From an uncultured Prevotellaceae bacterium (lineage in GTDB: Bacteria; Bacteroidota; Bacteroidia; Bacteroidales; Muribaculaceae): a stretch of DNA of 64,000 nucleotides. Shown here one piece after another: positions 8,632 through 17,761 of the stretch. The number at the start of each line of letters is the position of its first letter. Position 1 is the first letter of the stretch. The stretch spans positions 168,368-232,367 of the forward strand of contig ONKD01000001.1 of assembly GCA_900318345.1 (NCBI GenBank). The letters are read 5' to 3'. The notes under the pieces are model-generated. The model was not told the origin of the DNA and did no database searches. It worked only from the letters and a program-made list of their open reading frames with translations. The translations under genes and the position numbers were made by a program.

Positions 8632-9666
8632 TTATTGTTTGCAAGGTATAGCGGCGATGAGGGCGGTGACGTCGTCGGGGCGGGTGGCCCAGCTAGTAAC
8701 GAAGCGGCAGTTCATCAGGTCGCCGACGGGGAACCACTGCTCGAAAACAAAATCTTTCTCCAAACGTTCGATGGTGGCCTTGTCCAGCAGGACAAATTGC
8801 TGGTTGGTGGGCGAATTAGAATACATCTTATAGCCCTTGGCGACAAAGGCGTCACGCAGGCGCATCGCCTGCTCGACGGCATGGCGGGCAATCTTGAAGT
8901 ACAGTCCGTCAGTCATCAAAGTGTCGAACTGGATGCCCAACAGGCGTCCCTTGGCCAATAATGCCCCGTGCTGCTTGACGGTGGTGAAAAATTGGGCCGG
9001 TGCCTTCATTCCCGAGAACACGACCGCCTCGCCGCACAAGGCTCCGCACTTGGTGCCGCCCAAGTAGAACACATCGCACAGGCGGGCCAGCTCAGGCAAG
9101 GAAATGTCACAACCCTCGGCCATCAGGCCATAACCCAAGCGCGCACCATCGATAAACAAGGGGAGTTCATACTGGCGGCAGATTCCGTAGATGGTCTCAA
9201 GTTCGGCACGGGTGTAGATGGTGCCCATCTCGGTGGCAAAAGTGATATAGACCATACCCGGGAACACCATGTGTTCATAGGCAATATCGGCATAGAATGC
9301 TTCGAGCCACTGACGCAATTCGCCAGCATCCATCTTGCCGTCGTGAGTGGGTAAGGCCAGCACCTTGTGACCACCGAACTCGATAGCGCCTGACTCATGG
9401 ACGTTGATGTGCCCGCTCTCGACGGACAGCACGCCCTGGTAGCCGCGCAACAGTGCATCGATTACGGTAGCATTGGTCTGGGTACCACCAACGAGGAAAT
9501 ACACGTCGGCATCGGGCATCTCACAGGCTGCGCGCACCTTGTCGCGAGCCGCATTGCAAAAATCATCCAATCCATAACCCGTGGCGCGCACGTCGTTGGT
9601 CTCGTTCAATCGTTGAAGGATGGCAGGGTGGCATCCGTTATTGTAATCGCTCTCAAAAGAAATCAT
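8632..9666 (-). CDS. ltaE: Low-specificity L-threonine aldolase
   Basis: PLP enzyme of the fold-type I beta-eliminating lyase group that splits L-threonine or L-allo-threonine into glycine and acetaldehyde. The Schiff-base lysine is K206 in YLGGTKCGAL. The cofactor pocket shows VGGTQTNA (residues 59-66) and FIDGARLGYG (171-180). Its 344 residues are normal and there is no signal peptide. Glycine produced here could feed the glycine-cleavage operon at 35-42 kb, which is inference. A consensus promoter lies at 9728-9758. Confidence 0.9.
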   Translation of the reverse strand: MISFESDYNNGCHPAILQRLNETNDVRATGYGLDDFCNAARDKVRAACEMPDADVYFLVGGTQTNATVIDALLRGYQGVLSVESGHINVHESGAIEFGGHKVLALPTHDGKMDAGELRQWLEAFYADIAYEHMVFPGMVYITFATEMGTIYTRAELETIYGICRQYELPLFIDGARLGYGLMAEGCDISLPELARLCDVFYLGGTKCGALCGEAVVFSGMKAPAQFFTTVKQHGALLAKGRLLGIQFDTLMTDGLYFKIARHAVEQAMRLRDAFVAKGYKMYSNSPTNQQFVLLDKATIERLEKDFVFEQWFPVGDLMNCRFVTSWATRPDDVTALIAAIPCKQ

Positions 9667-9670
9667 AATT

Positions 9671-9708
9671 TTAGTTAACAGTTAAGAGTTTTCAGTTAAC
9701 AGTTAGTT
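9671..9708. repeat. AGTTAACAGTTA-type short direct repeat
   Basis: Two AGTTAACAGTTA units separated by AGAGTTTTC lie between the aldolase start and its promoter. Similar short periodic repeats appear in other gaps of this window (12526-12555, 37591-37610, 40429-40521). Confidence 0.5.
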
Positions 9709-9727
9709 TTTGCTGGTTAACAGGTTG

Positions 9728-9758
9728 CAAAAGTACAAAAAACAATAACTAAACACAA
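9728..9758 (-). promoter_or_regulatory. Promoter of ltaE
   Basis: On the minus strand, TTG (9756-9758), a 20-base spacer and TACTTTTG (9728-9735). The leader to the ATG at 9666 is about 55 bases and contains the AGTTAACAGTTA repeats. Confidence 0.65.
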
Positions 9759-9798
9759 CTATTAACTATTCACTTTTACTATTCACTAAATTATTTGT

Positions 9799-9806
9799 TA
9801 TTTTTG
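9799..9806 (+). promoter_or_regulatory. -7 box of the GH13 gene
   Basis: TATTTTTG lies 4 bases before the ATG at 9811, so the expected transcription start falls at or next to the start codon. This suggests a leaderless mRNA. Confidence 0.5.
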
Positions 9807-9810
9807 CCGC

Positions 9811-11481
9811 ATGAAAGAGGAAAAGAAAACGATAATCTACCAGCTGATGCCACGCTGGTTCACCAACTGCAACGCGCAGTGCGTCCCCAACGGAACTTTG
9901 AAACAAAACGGATCGGGCAAGTTTAACGAGATTGACGAGAAACGGTTGCGCTCCATCAAGTCGCTTGGCGCCACCCACGTGTGGTACACCGGCATCATCG
10001 AGCATGCCACCGCCACCAACTACAGCCGCCAAGGCATCACACCGTGTAATCCACACGTGGTGAAAGGTTTGGCTGGCTCGCCCTATGCCATCCGCGACTA
10101 CTATGACGTGTGCCCCGACCTGGCCGTCAACGTCAAACAGCGAATGGCAGAATTTGAGGCCCTCGTGGCACGCACCCACAAGGCAGGCCTGAAGGTCATC
10201 ATCGACTTTGTGCCCAACCATGTGGCTCGTGAGTATGAGAGCGACGCCAAACCCGCCGGTGTCCAAGACCTGGGCGAGAATGACAACCCGATGATGTTCT
10301 TTGACCCGAAGAATAACTTCTATTACATCACTGGCCAGGAGTTTGCGCCTAATGGTGTTGACCTGGGTCATGACAAGGGGGCATATCGCGAGTTTCCTGC
10401 CCGAGCCACCGGTAACGACTGCTACAGCGCGTCGCCCAACCGCGACGACTGGTATGAGACCATCAAACTCAATTATGGCGTTGACCCATGGAATGGCAGC
10501 AAGCACTTTGACCCCATCCCACCCACGTGGCACAAGATGCTCGACATCCTGCTCTACTGGGCTGGCAAGGGCATCGACGGCTTGCGCTGCGACATGGCCC
10601 ACATGGTGCCAGTGGAGTTCTGGCACTGGGCGATAGCTCAAGTCAAGGCCCAATATCCAGCGCTCATCTTTATTGCCGAGATCTATGACGTGGCACTTTA
10701 CCACAGCTATATAGAATATGGTGGCTTTGACTACCTGTATGACAAGGTAACGCTCTATGACACACTGCGCGGCATCCTGTGCGACAGCTGGCCCGCCAGT
10801 GGACTCACACGATGCTGGCAGACTGTCGAAGGCATGGGTGACCACATGCTCAACTTCCTCGAGAACCACGACGAGCAGCGCATCGCCTCGAGACAGTTCT
10901 GTGGTGAACCCTGGAAAGCGCTACCTGCCTTGGTAGTCAGCGCTACGATGTCCAAGTGCCCATTTATGGTCTATGCTGGGCAGGAACTGGGAGAGCCCGC
11001 AGCCGATGCCGAGGGATACAGCGGCCATGACGGCCGCACGACCATCTTTGACTACTGGAGCGTCCCCACCCTGCGTCGCTGGCACATGGATAAACCGACT
11101 GCCGCAGAGCGCAAGTTGCGAGCCATGTACCGCCACCTGCTGCGCCTGTGCAACAGTGAGCCCTCTCTGGCTCATGGCCATTTCTTTGACCTGATGTACG
11201 TTAACCAGGAGACGCTCGACACGCGGCTTCAATATGCCTACCTGCGCCACTGTGACGGCGAGATGACGTTGATTGTCGCAAACTTTGGCGACACTCAGAT
11301 TGACACATTGATTAATATCCCGCAACATGCCCTTGATTGCGCAAAAATGCCGGCAGGCAACTACTCTTGCGAGGAACTGTTCTCGGGGCAAACAACCCAG
11401 ATGACACTCGATGGCGACAGTCGCTTCGAGGTCCAAATCGCCCCGCACAATGCAATCATGTGGCGCTTTAATAAGATGTAA
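9811..11481 (+). CDS. Cytoplasmic GH13 alpha-amylase family glycosidase
   Basis: Glycoside hydrolase of the alpha-amylase clan, 556 residues, with no signal peptide. The four GH13 regions are visible: I DFVPNH (132-137), II GLRCDMAH with nucleophile D261, III FIAEIYD with acid/base E290, and IV FLENHDEQR with H353-D354. The catalytic triad is therefore intact. A C-terminal beta-sandwich (residues ~470-556) follows. A cytoplasmic location suggests action on imported or stored alpha-glucans. Exact specificity (amylase, glucosidase or transferase) cannot be read from the sequence, and no susC/susD pair is in the window. It is divergent from ltaE. Confidence 0.88.
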   Translation: MKEEKKTIIYQLMPRWFTNCNAQCVPNGTLKQNGSGKFNEIDEKRLRSIKSLGATHVWYTGIIEHATATNYSRQGITPCNPHVVKGLAGSPYAIRDYYDVCPDLAVNVKQRMAEFEALVARTHKAGLKVIIDFVPNHVAREYESDAKPAGVQDLGENDNPMMFFDPKNNFYYITGQEFAPNGVDLGHDKGAYREFPARATGNDCYSASPNRDDWYETIKLNYGVDPWNGSKHFDPIPPTWHKMLDILLYWAGKGIDGLRCDMAHMVPVEFWHWAIAQVKAQYPALIFIAEIYDVALYHSYIEYGGFDYLYDKVTLYDTLRGILCDSWPASGLTRCWQTVEGMGDHMLNFLENHDEQRIASRQFCGEPWKALPALVVSATMSKCPFMVYAGQELGEPAADAEGYSGHDGRTTIFDYWSVPTLRRWHMDKPTAAERKLRAMYRHLLRLCNSEPSLAHGHFFDLMYVNQETLDTRLQYAYLRHCDGEMTLIVANFGDTQIDTLINIPQHALDCAKMPAGNYSCEELFSGQTTQMTLDGDSRFEVQIAPHNAIMWRFNKM

Positions 11482-11536
11482 TATTTTTAATGAAAAATAT
11501 TCTTTTAAAAATAGTGATATTACCACCGAAAATGCT

Positions 11537-11544
11537 TAATTTTG
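11537..11544 (+). promoter_or_regulatory. -7 box of prs
   Basis: TAATTTTG, 28 bases before the prs ATG. No convincing -33 element. Confidence 0.45.
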
Positions 11545-11572
11545 CACAAACAAATTAATAGGTAAACTAGTT

Positions 11573-12508
11573 ATGGCTGACATGAAAGTATTCTCGGGCA
11601 CTAACTCACGTTATGTTGCCTTGAAGATTGCAAAGGAATTGGGTGTGGAACTCGGCAAGATTAACATTCAACGCTTTGCCGATGGAGAATTTGAGGTAAG
11701 TTATGAGGAGCCTGTGCGAGGTGCTGAGGTCTATCTGATCCAGTCCACCTTCAAAGCCAGCGAAAACTTGATGGAGCTACTGCTGATGATCGATGCCGCC
11801 AAGCGTGCGTCGGCTCAGTCGGTTATCGCTGTTATCCCCTACTTTGGATGGGCCCGTCAGGACCGCAAGGACAAGCCTCGCGTGTCGATTGCCGCAAAGC
11901 TGGTCGCTAACATCCTGATAGCCTCGGGCATCGACCGCCTGATCACGATGGACCTGCACGCCGACCAGATCCAAGGCTTCTTTGACATTCCCGTGGACCA
12001 CCTGTATGCCTCGACCATGTTTGTCCCTGACATTGCTTCGCTCAACCTCGAGAACATGGTAATCGCATCGCCTGACGTGGGCGGCGCCAAGCGTGCTAAT
12101 TCCTATGCCAAATACTTCAATGCCCCACTCGTGTTGTGCCACAAGCATCGCCAGCAAGCTAACGTGGTGGAGAGCATGACCATCATCGGCGACGTACAAG
12201 ACAAGGACGTTATCCTTATCGATGATATGGTTGACACCGCAGGCACCATCTGCAAGGCGGCCTCACTGATGAAAGATAACGGTGCCCGCAGCGTGCGCGC
12301 CTATATTTCTCATGCCGTGATGAGCGATCCCGCCAGCGAGAGGGTCATGGCCAGCGGCCTTGATGAGCTTGTCATCAGCGACAGTATCCCATTTGATACC
12401 GAACGCTGCCCCAAGGTGAGGATATTGAGCTTGGATAAGATGTTTGCCCATGCCATCAAGCATGTTAATATCAAGCAGTCAATCAACGACCTCTTCCTGT
12501 TCAAGTGA
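11573..12508 (+). CDS. prs: Ribose-phosphate pyrophosphokinase
   Basis: Makes PRPP from ribose 5-phosphate and ATP for nucleotide, histidine and tryptophan synthesis. Class I features are complete: the start KVFSGTNSRYVALKIAKELG, the flexible-loop region YFGWARQDRKDKPR, DLHADQIQGFFD, and the PRPP-binding loop ILIDDMVDTAGTI. The length of 311 residues is normal. It has its own promoter-like sequence and a long gap after it. Confidence 0.97.
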   Translation: MADMKVFSGTNSRYVALKIAKELGVELGKINIQRFADGEFEVSYEEPVRGAEVYLIQSTFKASENLMELLLMIDAAKRASAQSVIAVIPYFGWARQDRKDKPRVSIAAKLVANILIASGIDRLITMDLHADQIQGFFDIPVDHLYASTMFVPDIASLNLENMVIASPDVGGAKRANSYAKYFNAPLVLCHKHRQQANVVESMTIIGDVQDKDVILIDDMVDTAGTICKAASLMKDNGARSVRAYISHAVMSDPASERVMASGLDELVISDSIPFDTERCPKVRILSLDKMFAHAIKHVNIKQSINDLFLFK

Positions 12509-12525
12509 TGCTCGCTGCGCTCGCT

Positions 12526-12555
12526 GATTAGAGATTAGTGATTAGTGATTAGAGA
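12526..12555. repeat. GATTAG short tandem repeats
   Basis: Units of 7-8 bases built on GATTAG with GAGATTAGTGATTAGT spacing. The same unit occurs in the gap before lpdA (40429-40521). Confidence 0.6.
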
Positions 12556-12805
12556 AGGTATCCGCGCGTTTTTGCCTCACGCCAAGGCGCCAAGACGCGA
12601 AACATTTTTAAAGACGCCCTTAGGGCAGCCAATTGAGTAACCCCCAGTAAACTAGGCGACCAAGAGAAGCGCGGGAGGCTGGTTCACTGGGGGTGATGGC
12701 ATCACTCCTCACTGTCGCACAACAGGCGACCCCATTACTGCTGGGGTATGGCGTGGGGTCGTGGCTGGGGCGTTATTGACAATTATGGTTTTTAAACAGA
12801 TTTTA

Positions 12806-12837
12806 TTTGTCTTTTACACTTTTTTTAATTAATTTTG
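12806..12837 (+). promoter_or_regulatory. Promoter of the secreted propeller-amidase pair
   Basis: TTTG (12806-12809), a 20-base spacer and TAATTTTG (12830-12837): an exact consensus match. The leader to the ATG at 12923 is about 80 bases. Confidence 0.7.
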
Positions 12838-12922
12838 CTGCCAACGTATGACTTATTTCCATCTTGATTGAAAGATATCTGTATTCAATATTTATTGTTT
12901 AACTTAAAACCATTTAACCATT

Positions 12923-13819
12923 ATGATGAGAAAACTTCTTTTAGCATTGGCGCTAGGTTTCTCAATGAGTGCAATGGGTCAGGTATTGAATGTGACCTCT
13001 ATTGAAAAGGTCAATCTGCCTGAACAGGCTGCTGTTGCGGCAATCAGTCCACAGGGCGATTACCTGCTGCTGACCAGCGCTACCAACCAGGGCCTCACCA
13101 AGTATGACCTGGCAAGCCATCAGACCCAAGTGCTGAGCACCGCTCCCAGCGCGGGTCACAATGTGAAGATTTCGCCCAACGGCCAGACGGTCGTTTTCCG
13201 CGAAGGCTCATTCAATGACAAGCACCTGCGCCTGTCATCGCTCAAGAGCGTGAACCTCACCACCGGCGAGAGACTAGAGCTGGTGAAACCCACTCGCGAC
13301 CTGCAAGGCTATGCCGTTGACGCCAACACTGCCGTTGCAGTGAACAAGGGCAAATACAGCAAGAAGGCGATCGGCACCGCCAAGGCCCAGAAAGTACCCG
13401 TGCTATCGATTGACAAGGGCAAGCTGATGATCACTGTCAACGGCAAGACCCGTAACCTGTCACCCAACGGCAACAAGTTCAGCTACTTGTGGCCCTCGTT
13501 GTCGCCCGACGGCACCAAGGTGCTCTATTACCTTGCTGCCCATGGTGCGTATGTGTGCGACCTCGACGGCAGCAATGCCCGCAAGGTGGGTCAGATGCGT
13601 GCTCCAGTATGGTATGACGACAATACTATTGTGGGCATGATGGATAAGGACGACGGCGAGTTCATCTATGCCTCGACCATCGTTGCCACTACACTTGACG
13701 GCGCTATCCAAACGCTGACCGACGATACCACCATCGCCATGTATCCTCACGCTGCCGCTGGCATGATCGCTTTCAGCACTCCCGCCGGCGAGGCTTATAT
13801 TATTAATGTAACAAAATGA
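12923..13819 (+). CDS. Secreted WD40/TolB-like beta-propeller protein
   Basis: A 298-residue protein with a signal peptide (residues 1-20, cut near SAMGQ). PD40/TolB-type blades are suggested by repeated ISPQGDYLLLTS, ISPNGQTVVF and LSPDGTKVLYY strands. No catalytic residues are recognisable, so it is probably a binding or scaffold protein of the envelope. Its TGA overlaps the ATG of the following amidase gene (ATGA), so the two are translationally coupled and may act together. Two adjacent ATGs (12923, 12926) could start it. Confidence 0.75.
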   Translation: MMRKLLLALALGFSMSAMGQVLNVTSIEKVNLPEQAAVAAISPQGDYLLLTSATNQGLTKYDLASHQTQVLSTAPSAGHNVKISPNGQTVVFREGSFNDKHLRLSSLKSVNLTTGERLELVKPTRDLQGYAVDANTAVAVNKGKYSKKAIGTAKAQKVPVLSIDKGKLMITVNGKTRNLSPNGNKFSYLWPSLSPDGTKVLYYLAAHGAYVCDLDGSNARKVGQMRAPVWYDDNTIVGMMDKDDGEFIYASTIVATTLDGAIQTLTDDTTIAMYPHAAAGMIAFSTPAGEAYIINVTK

Positions 13820-16800
13820 TGACAGCTATGAAAAAGATTCTTTTACTTGCCGTAGCCGCCATCATGGCAGCAGGCGTTATGCAGGCTAAGACAGCCGACG
13901 AAATTCGAATCTATCTGAATCCCGGTCACGGCAGTTGGGGTCCCAATGACCGCCCGATGGCGACCATTCCCTACCCGATGTTGCCTGAAACCGGCCGGCC
14001 TGACACCAATGGTTTCTATGAGTCAAATACCAACCTGTGGAAATCGATTGAGACCTATCATGCCCTCATCAAGATGGGTGTGAAAGCCGAGAACATCACC
14101 TTGTCGAGGTGGTTCAACGGTCCGTTCCCCTATGTTAGCGGAGCTGCCGATGCTGAAATCTACAACCGTCCCTTGTCAGAAATCTGTGAGGAGGTGGAAG
14201 TGGGCAACTATGACATGTTCCTATCCCATCACTCCAACGCTGCCACCGACGGCACACCAACCAACTACCCGCTGATACTGTATCGCGGCAATGACGGGGA
14301 TGGCGGAGATTTGGCCCCCGGCAGTCGTGCCATGGCATCGGCTTGCTGGCCGTTGTTCTACACCAACGAGATCGACCCGATGACCCACTACGGTCCCACG
14401 AGCCCTAACATCCGTGGCGACATCAACTTCTATGGTAGTTCTTCTACCCGTGTCGATCCAAACACAGGTATCGCCTATACCGGCTACCTGGGTGTGCTTA
14501 AACACGGAGCCCCAGGTTTCCTGATTGAGGGCTATTTCCACACCTATCAGCCCGCACGCCACCGTGCGCTTAACATGGACTATTGCCATCAGGAAGGCAT
14601 CCGCATTGCCCGTGGTATCGGTCAATACTTTGGCTTGACGCCCTATAGCAAAGGATACATCATGGGTACCGTCAAGGACATGCACAACCACCTGATCGAC
14701 AACCTGTACAAGTACAATGCAGGCACAATGGACCAATGGGCACCCATCAATGGCGCCGTTGTCACCCTGCTCAAGAACGGTGAGAGCGTAGCGACCTACA
14801 CCACCGACGAACTGTACAACGGTGTGTTTGTGTTTGAGGATTTGGAGCCCGGCACCTACACCCTGACCGTCGAGGCCGAGGGTTACAAGCCCCTGGGCGA
14901 ATACACTGCCGCCACCGTTGACAACGAGTGGAAGGAACTCATCAGCAAGGCAGCAGGTGAGCTTGTGGTTGAGGCCAACAAGACGACCTATGCCGTTCCC
15001 ATGCTCGAGGAGACCGATTATGTGATTCCCGAGGATCTGTATCAAAACTATCCCGAGCCCGAGTTGCCCGGCTATGTTTCAGCCCCCGAGAAACTCGAAC
15101 TCACCTGTGACGAAGGCACCGAGTATGAGTTGGACGGCACCATCCTGCGCATGCTCGTGCGCGGTGACAGTACCGTTGTGCTCACCAATGCCGAGGATGG
15201 CACGCCTCACGTTTACCTCATCAACAATGTTGACAAGGCAATCATTAAAGAACTGAGCACCAACGGCATCGCAGCAGCCGAGCCCAGCAATGCCGGCTTC
15301 TATAGCCGCCTGGCTGACATCTGCTTCACTGCCGATAACCAGCTCGTGGGTATGAACAGCGTAATGACCCAATACAGTAACGATCAGGTTGATGAAGGCT
15401 TCACTCGCGGCACGCTCCGTCTGTTCAAGTGGGCCGACTTTGACAGCGATCCCATCGAGTGGGTGAACACCCAGAGTTCAGCAAACTTCTATCGCTATCG
15501 TCCACAGCGCTTGGTGGTTGACGGTGGCGCTGACGAGTGTGAGATCACCGTTGTGGGCACCAATGCCAGCAGCTCTGTCGGCGGTATGAGGTTCTTGAAA
15601 CTGGGTATTGCCAACAACCAGATCACCAGCACTGTTTACACCGAGAGGACCATTAGCGCTGGCAGCAACTTCACCTTGCCCAAGATTGGCGAGCCCGTGC
15701 TGACCCTGTCACCGCGCAGCGATGACAATGTCGTGCTCGACGGTGCCATCACACTGCCGTTTGAGATTGCTACCGCTAAGACTAACGGTACTGACAGTGA
15801 GGTCGTAGGACGCTTTGAGAGCGAGGATGCCGACACCCTTGCAGTGGGCGTATCCTTCTTCAAGTATGCTCAGCACCAGTATATGGTAACTCCCTACATG
15901 GTCGAAACCGCTGTGGGAGGCATCAAGCTGTATGACATCACTGCAGGTATGGATCAGGCTGCACTGGTAGCAACTACCAATACTGACCTGGCACCGCTGG
16001 CATGTGAATTCATGTCAACGGGCGCTGCTGTCAAGGGTGAAGACATCAACCTGTACCTGATGCAGGATAACAAGATCACCAAGTGGCAGGCACTTGCCAA
16101 CCAGCAACCCGCTGTTGTCGGCATCTATGCCTACGGCTTGAAGGCCAGTGAATCGGATGGCACTTACACCTTCAACTTCAATGCCAACAATGATGCCCAG
16201 AATGCTTACATCACCTTCTATGACATCGAGGGTAACGAGCTGGGCACCTGCGAGATTCCCAATGTAACTGCTGGCGAGAACAGCGTCGAGCTGTTGTGCA
16301 GCCAGATTCCCGTTGAGGCTGGTCAGGAGTTCACTTGGTCGGTAACTCTTGAGGGTGAGAACATCACCACCATCAGGCGCGTCAACCCGATCGGTCAGAC
16401 TTACAGCGGCCAGTTGTTTGTGGCTGTCGACAAGTCACCGAGCAGCCCCAGGATGGGTACCATCTATGCAGGCAACCGTGTTGCCAACAACGATCCCGGC
16501 AACGGCGTTTACCTCTATGACGTGAACGGCGTACGCGTGAGCGACCAAGTTTACAACGGTAACCGCACCTGGCGCAGCAACTACCGCATGGGCATTGACT
16601 GCCAGGGTAAACTCTACGTTCCTGATTGGGGTGATCCCTCATCGGGTGTATTCATTGCCGATCCCGAGGATCTCGAGGGCACATGGACCACGTTCTTCAT
16701 CGGTGAGCGCAATGGCGACGGCCTGATCACCAACAATGGCGAGAATGTAGGCTCCTCATCGCCTGGCGTAGGCATTGGCGGCAAGGGTGCTGACACCAAA

Positions 16801-17538
16801 CTGTATGTATATCTTGAGGACTTTGGCAACGGCGTTGGCGTTTACAACATTGGCCAGCCCGACGGCAGCATTGTTGATACTTGGTCAACCGCTCCTAACC
16901 AATACTTTGACATCGGTGCATGGCAGCTCAACACCAACGGTAACGTTGTGGCCGATCCTCAGGGTCATGGTGTGTGGGTATCACAGTATCGCAGTGCCGG
17001 CAACAATGCGGCAGGCGTTCCCTCGCTCATGTTTGTTGACAATGACGGCAACGTGACCTTCAACTCGGGTCGCGCACCCTACATCGACATGCTCAATGGT
17101 AGTGACCGCGCCGGCTTTGCTGTCAGCGAGGCCTCTGACCTGCTCGTCATCAATGACGGCAGTGGCTACCTCCAGTTCTTTGACCTGACCTGGGACGGCA
17201 ATACGCCCGACATCACGCCCAAGTACGCTTACAAGACCGGCCAGGGTGTTATCTTCCAGATGGCATTTGACTATGCTGGCAACCTGGTTTGCGCTGGCGG
17301 CAACATCGGTCTCTACTCGCTGCCCATCGGCGAGAATGTTCACACGACTCCCGCTTGCGGTACCATGACAATGCCCGATGCTTCTATTGTCAGCGAGACC
17401 ACCGTTACCAAGACCGTTGTCAGCGAGCGTTACTATGACATCCGCGGTATTGAGTACAGCCAGCCCATCGAGGGTGTGAACATCGTTGTTCGCACTTACA
17501 GTGACGGCTCGACCCAGAGCGTGAAAGTCATCAAGTAA
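13816..17538 (+). CDS. Large secreted N-acetylmuramoyl-L-alanine amidase-like protein
   Basis: A 1240-residue exported protein. After the signal peptide (about 1-25), residues ~28-275 form an Amidase_3-type zinc domain. Candidate ligands and catalytic residues are H38 in LNPGHGSWG, E69, H138/H139 in LSHHSN and E239 in FLIEGYFH. Residues ~280-375 look like a carboxypeptidase-regulatory/CNA-B sandwich (GAVVTLLKNGESVATY, LEPGTYTLTVEAEGY). The rest is repetitive beta structure ending in a propeller-like region. The final ~45 residues (YYDIRGIEYSQ ... SVKVIK) resemble a type IX secretion C-terminal signal. ATGs at 13816 and 13828 are both usable. Cleavage of peptidoglycan stem peptides is the likely role; location at the cell surface is inference. 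Confidence 0.8.
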   Translation: MMTAMKKILLLAVAAIMAAGVMQAKTADEIRIYLNPGHGSWGPNDRPMATIPYPMLPETGRPDTNGFYESNTNLWKSIETYHALIKMGVKAENITLSRWFNGPFPYVSGAADAEIYNRPLSEICEEVEVGNYDMFLSHHSNAATDGTPTNYPLILYRGNDGDGGDLAPGSRAMASACWPLFYTNEIDPMTHYGPTSPNIRGDINFYGSSSTRVDPNTGIAYTGYLGVLKHGAPGFLIEGYFHTYQPARHRALNMDYCHQEGIRIARGIGQYFGLTPYSKGYIMGTVKDMHNHLIDNLYKYNAGTMDQWAPINGAVVTLLKNGESVATYTTDELYNGVFVFEDLEPGTYTLTVEAEGYKPLGEYTAATVDNEWKELISKAAGELVVEANKTTYAVPMLEETDYVIPEDLYQNYPEPELPGYVSAPEKLELTCDEGTEYELDGTILRMLVRGDSTVVLTNAEDGTPHVYLINNVDKAIIKELSTNGIAAAEPSNAGFYSRLADICFTADNQLVGMNSVMTQYSNDQVDEGFTRGTLRLFKWADFDSDPIEWVNTQSSANFYRYRPQRLVVDGGADECEITVVGTNASSSVGGMRFLKLGIANNQITSTVYTERTISAGSNFTLPKIGEPVLTLSPRSDDNVVLDGAITLPFEIATAKTNGTDSEVVGRFESEDADTLAVGVSFFKYAQHQYMVTPYMVETAVGGIKLYDITAGMDQAALVATTNTDLAPLACEFMSTGAAVKGEDINLYLMQDNKITKWQALANQQPAVVGIYAYGLKASESDGTYTFNFNANNDAQNAYITFYDIEGNELGTCEIPNVTAGENSVELLCSQIPVEAGQEFTWSVTLEGENITTIRRVNPIGQTYSGQLFVAVDKSPSSPRMGTIYAGNRVANNDPGNGVYLYDVNGVRVSDQVYNGNRTWRSNYRMGIDCQGKLYVPDWGDPSSGVFIADPEDLEGTWTTFFIGERNGDGLITNNGENVGSSSPGVGIGGKGADTKLYVYLEDFGNGVGVYNIGQPDGSIVDTWSTAPNQYFDIGAWQLNTNGNVVADPQGHGVWVSQYRSAGNNAAGVPSLMFVDNDGNVTFNSGRAPYIDMLNGSDRAGFAVSEASDLLVINDGSGYLQFFDLTWDGNTPDITPKYAYKTGQGVIFQMAFDYAGNLVCAGGNIGLYSLPIGENVHTTPACGTMTMPDASIVSETTVTKTVVSERYYDIRGIEYSQPIEGVNIVVRTYSDGSTQSVKVIK

Positions 17539-17576
17539 ACAATCCTCTCGAGAGCGGTAACAACCGCTTAAACGTG

Positions 17577-17611
17577 CAAGCGACCTGCAGTTGATGCGGG
17601 TCGCTTGTTTT
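17577..17611 (+). terminator. Terminator after the amidase gene
   Basis: CAAGCGACC (17577-17585) pairs with GGTCGCTTG (17599-17607), followed by TTTT. Confidence 0.65.
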
Positions 17612-17631
17612 GGCAATTTGGCCCATGAAAA

Positions 17632-17670
17632 GCTCCTGTTGAGCACAATAAAACAGGAGCAAAAATTTTT
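17632..17670. terminator. Second terminator-like hairpin before ftsK
   Basis: GCTCCTGTT (17632-17640) pairs with AACAGGAGC (17652-17660), followed by an A5T6 run. It would work mainly for plus-strand transcription. Confidence 0.55.
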
Positions 17671-17706
17671 TATGTTTTTTTTGAAAAAAAAAGCGTGTTA
17701 TTTGCG

Positions 17707-17736
17707 TTTGTAAATCAATTTTATTTTGTAATTTAG
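17707..17736 (+). promoter_or_regulatory. Possible ftsK promoter
   Basis: TTTG (17707-17710), an 18-base spacer and TAATTTAG (17729-17736), with one mismatch to the -7 consensus. Confidence 0.35.
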
Positions 17737-17761
17737 CGCCCCAAAATTGAACGATAGCAAT

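Larger units (their letters stand above)
12509..12922. other. Intergenic region with several hairpins and decayed repeats
   Basis: This 414-base gap contains no gene. In order it holds GATTAG-type tandem units (12526-12555); a GC-rich tract (CGCCAAGGCGCCAAGACGC near 12580) that looks like a decayed repeat; a 9-base inverted repeat ACCCCCAGT (12640-12648)/ACTGGGGGT (12686-12694); a small hairpin at 12693-12705; an 8-base inverted repeat CGACCCCA (12727-12734)/TGGGGTCG (12754-12761); and then the promoter of the next gene. The hairpins lie upstream of that promoter. Confidence 0.55.

Noticed and set aside
9766-10869. 367-codon open frame on the minus strand
   Set aside because: Opposite the GH13 gene, whose catalytic motifs are complete.
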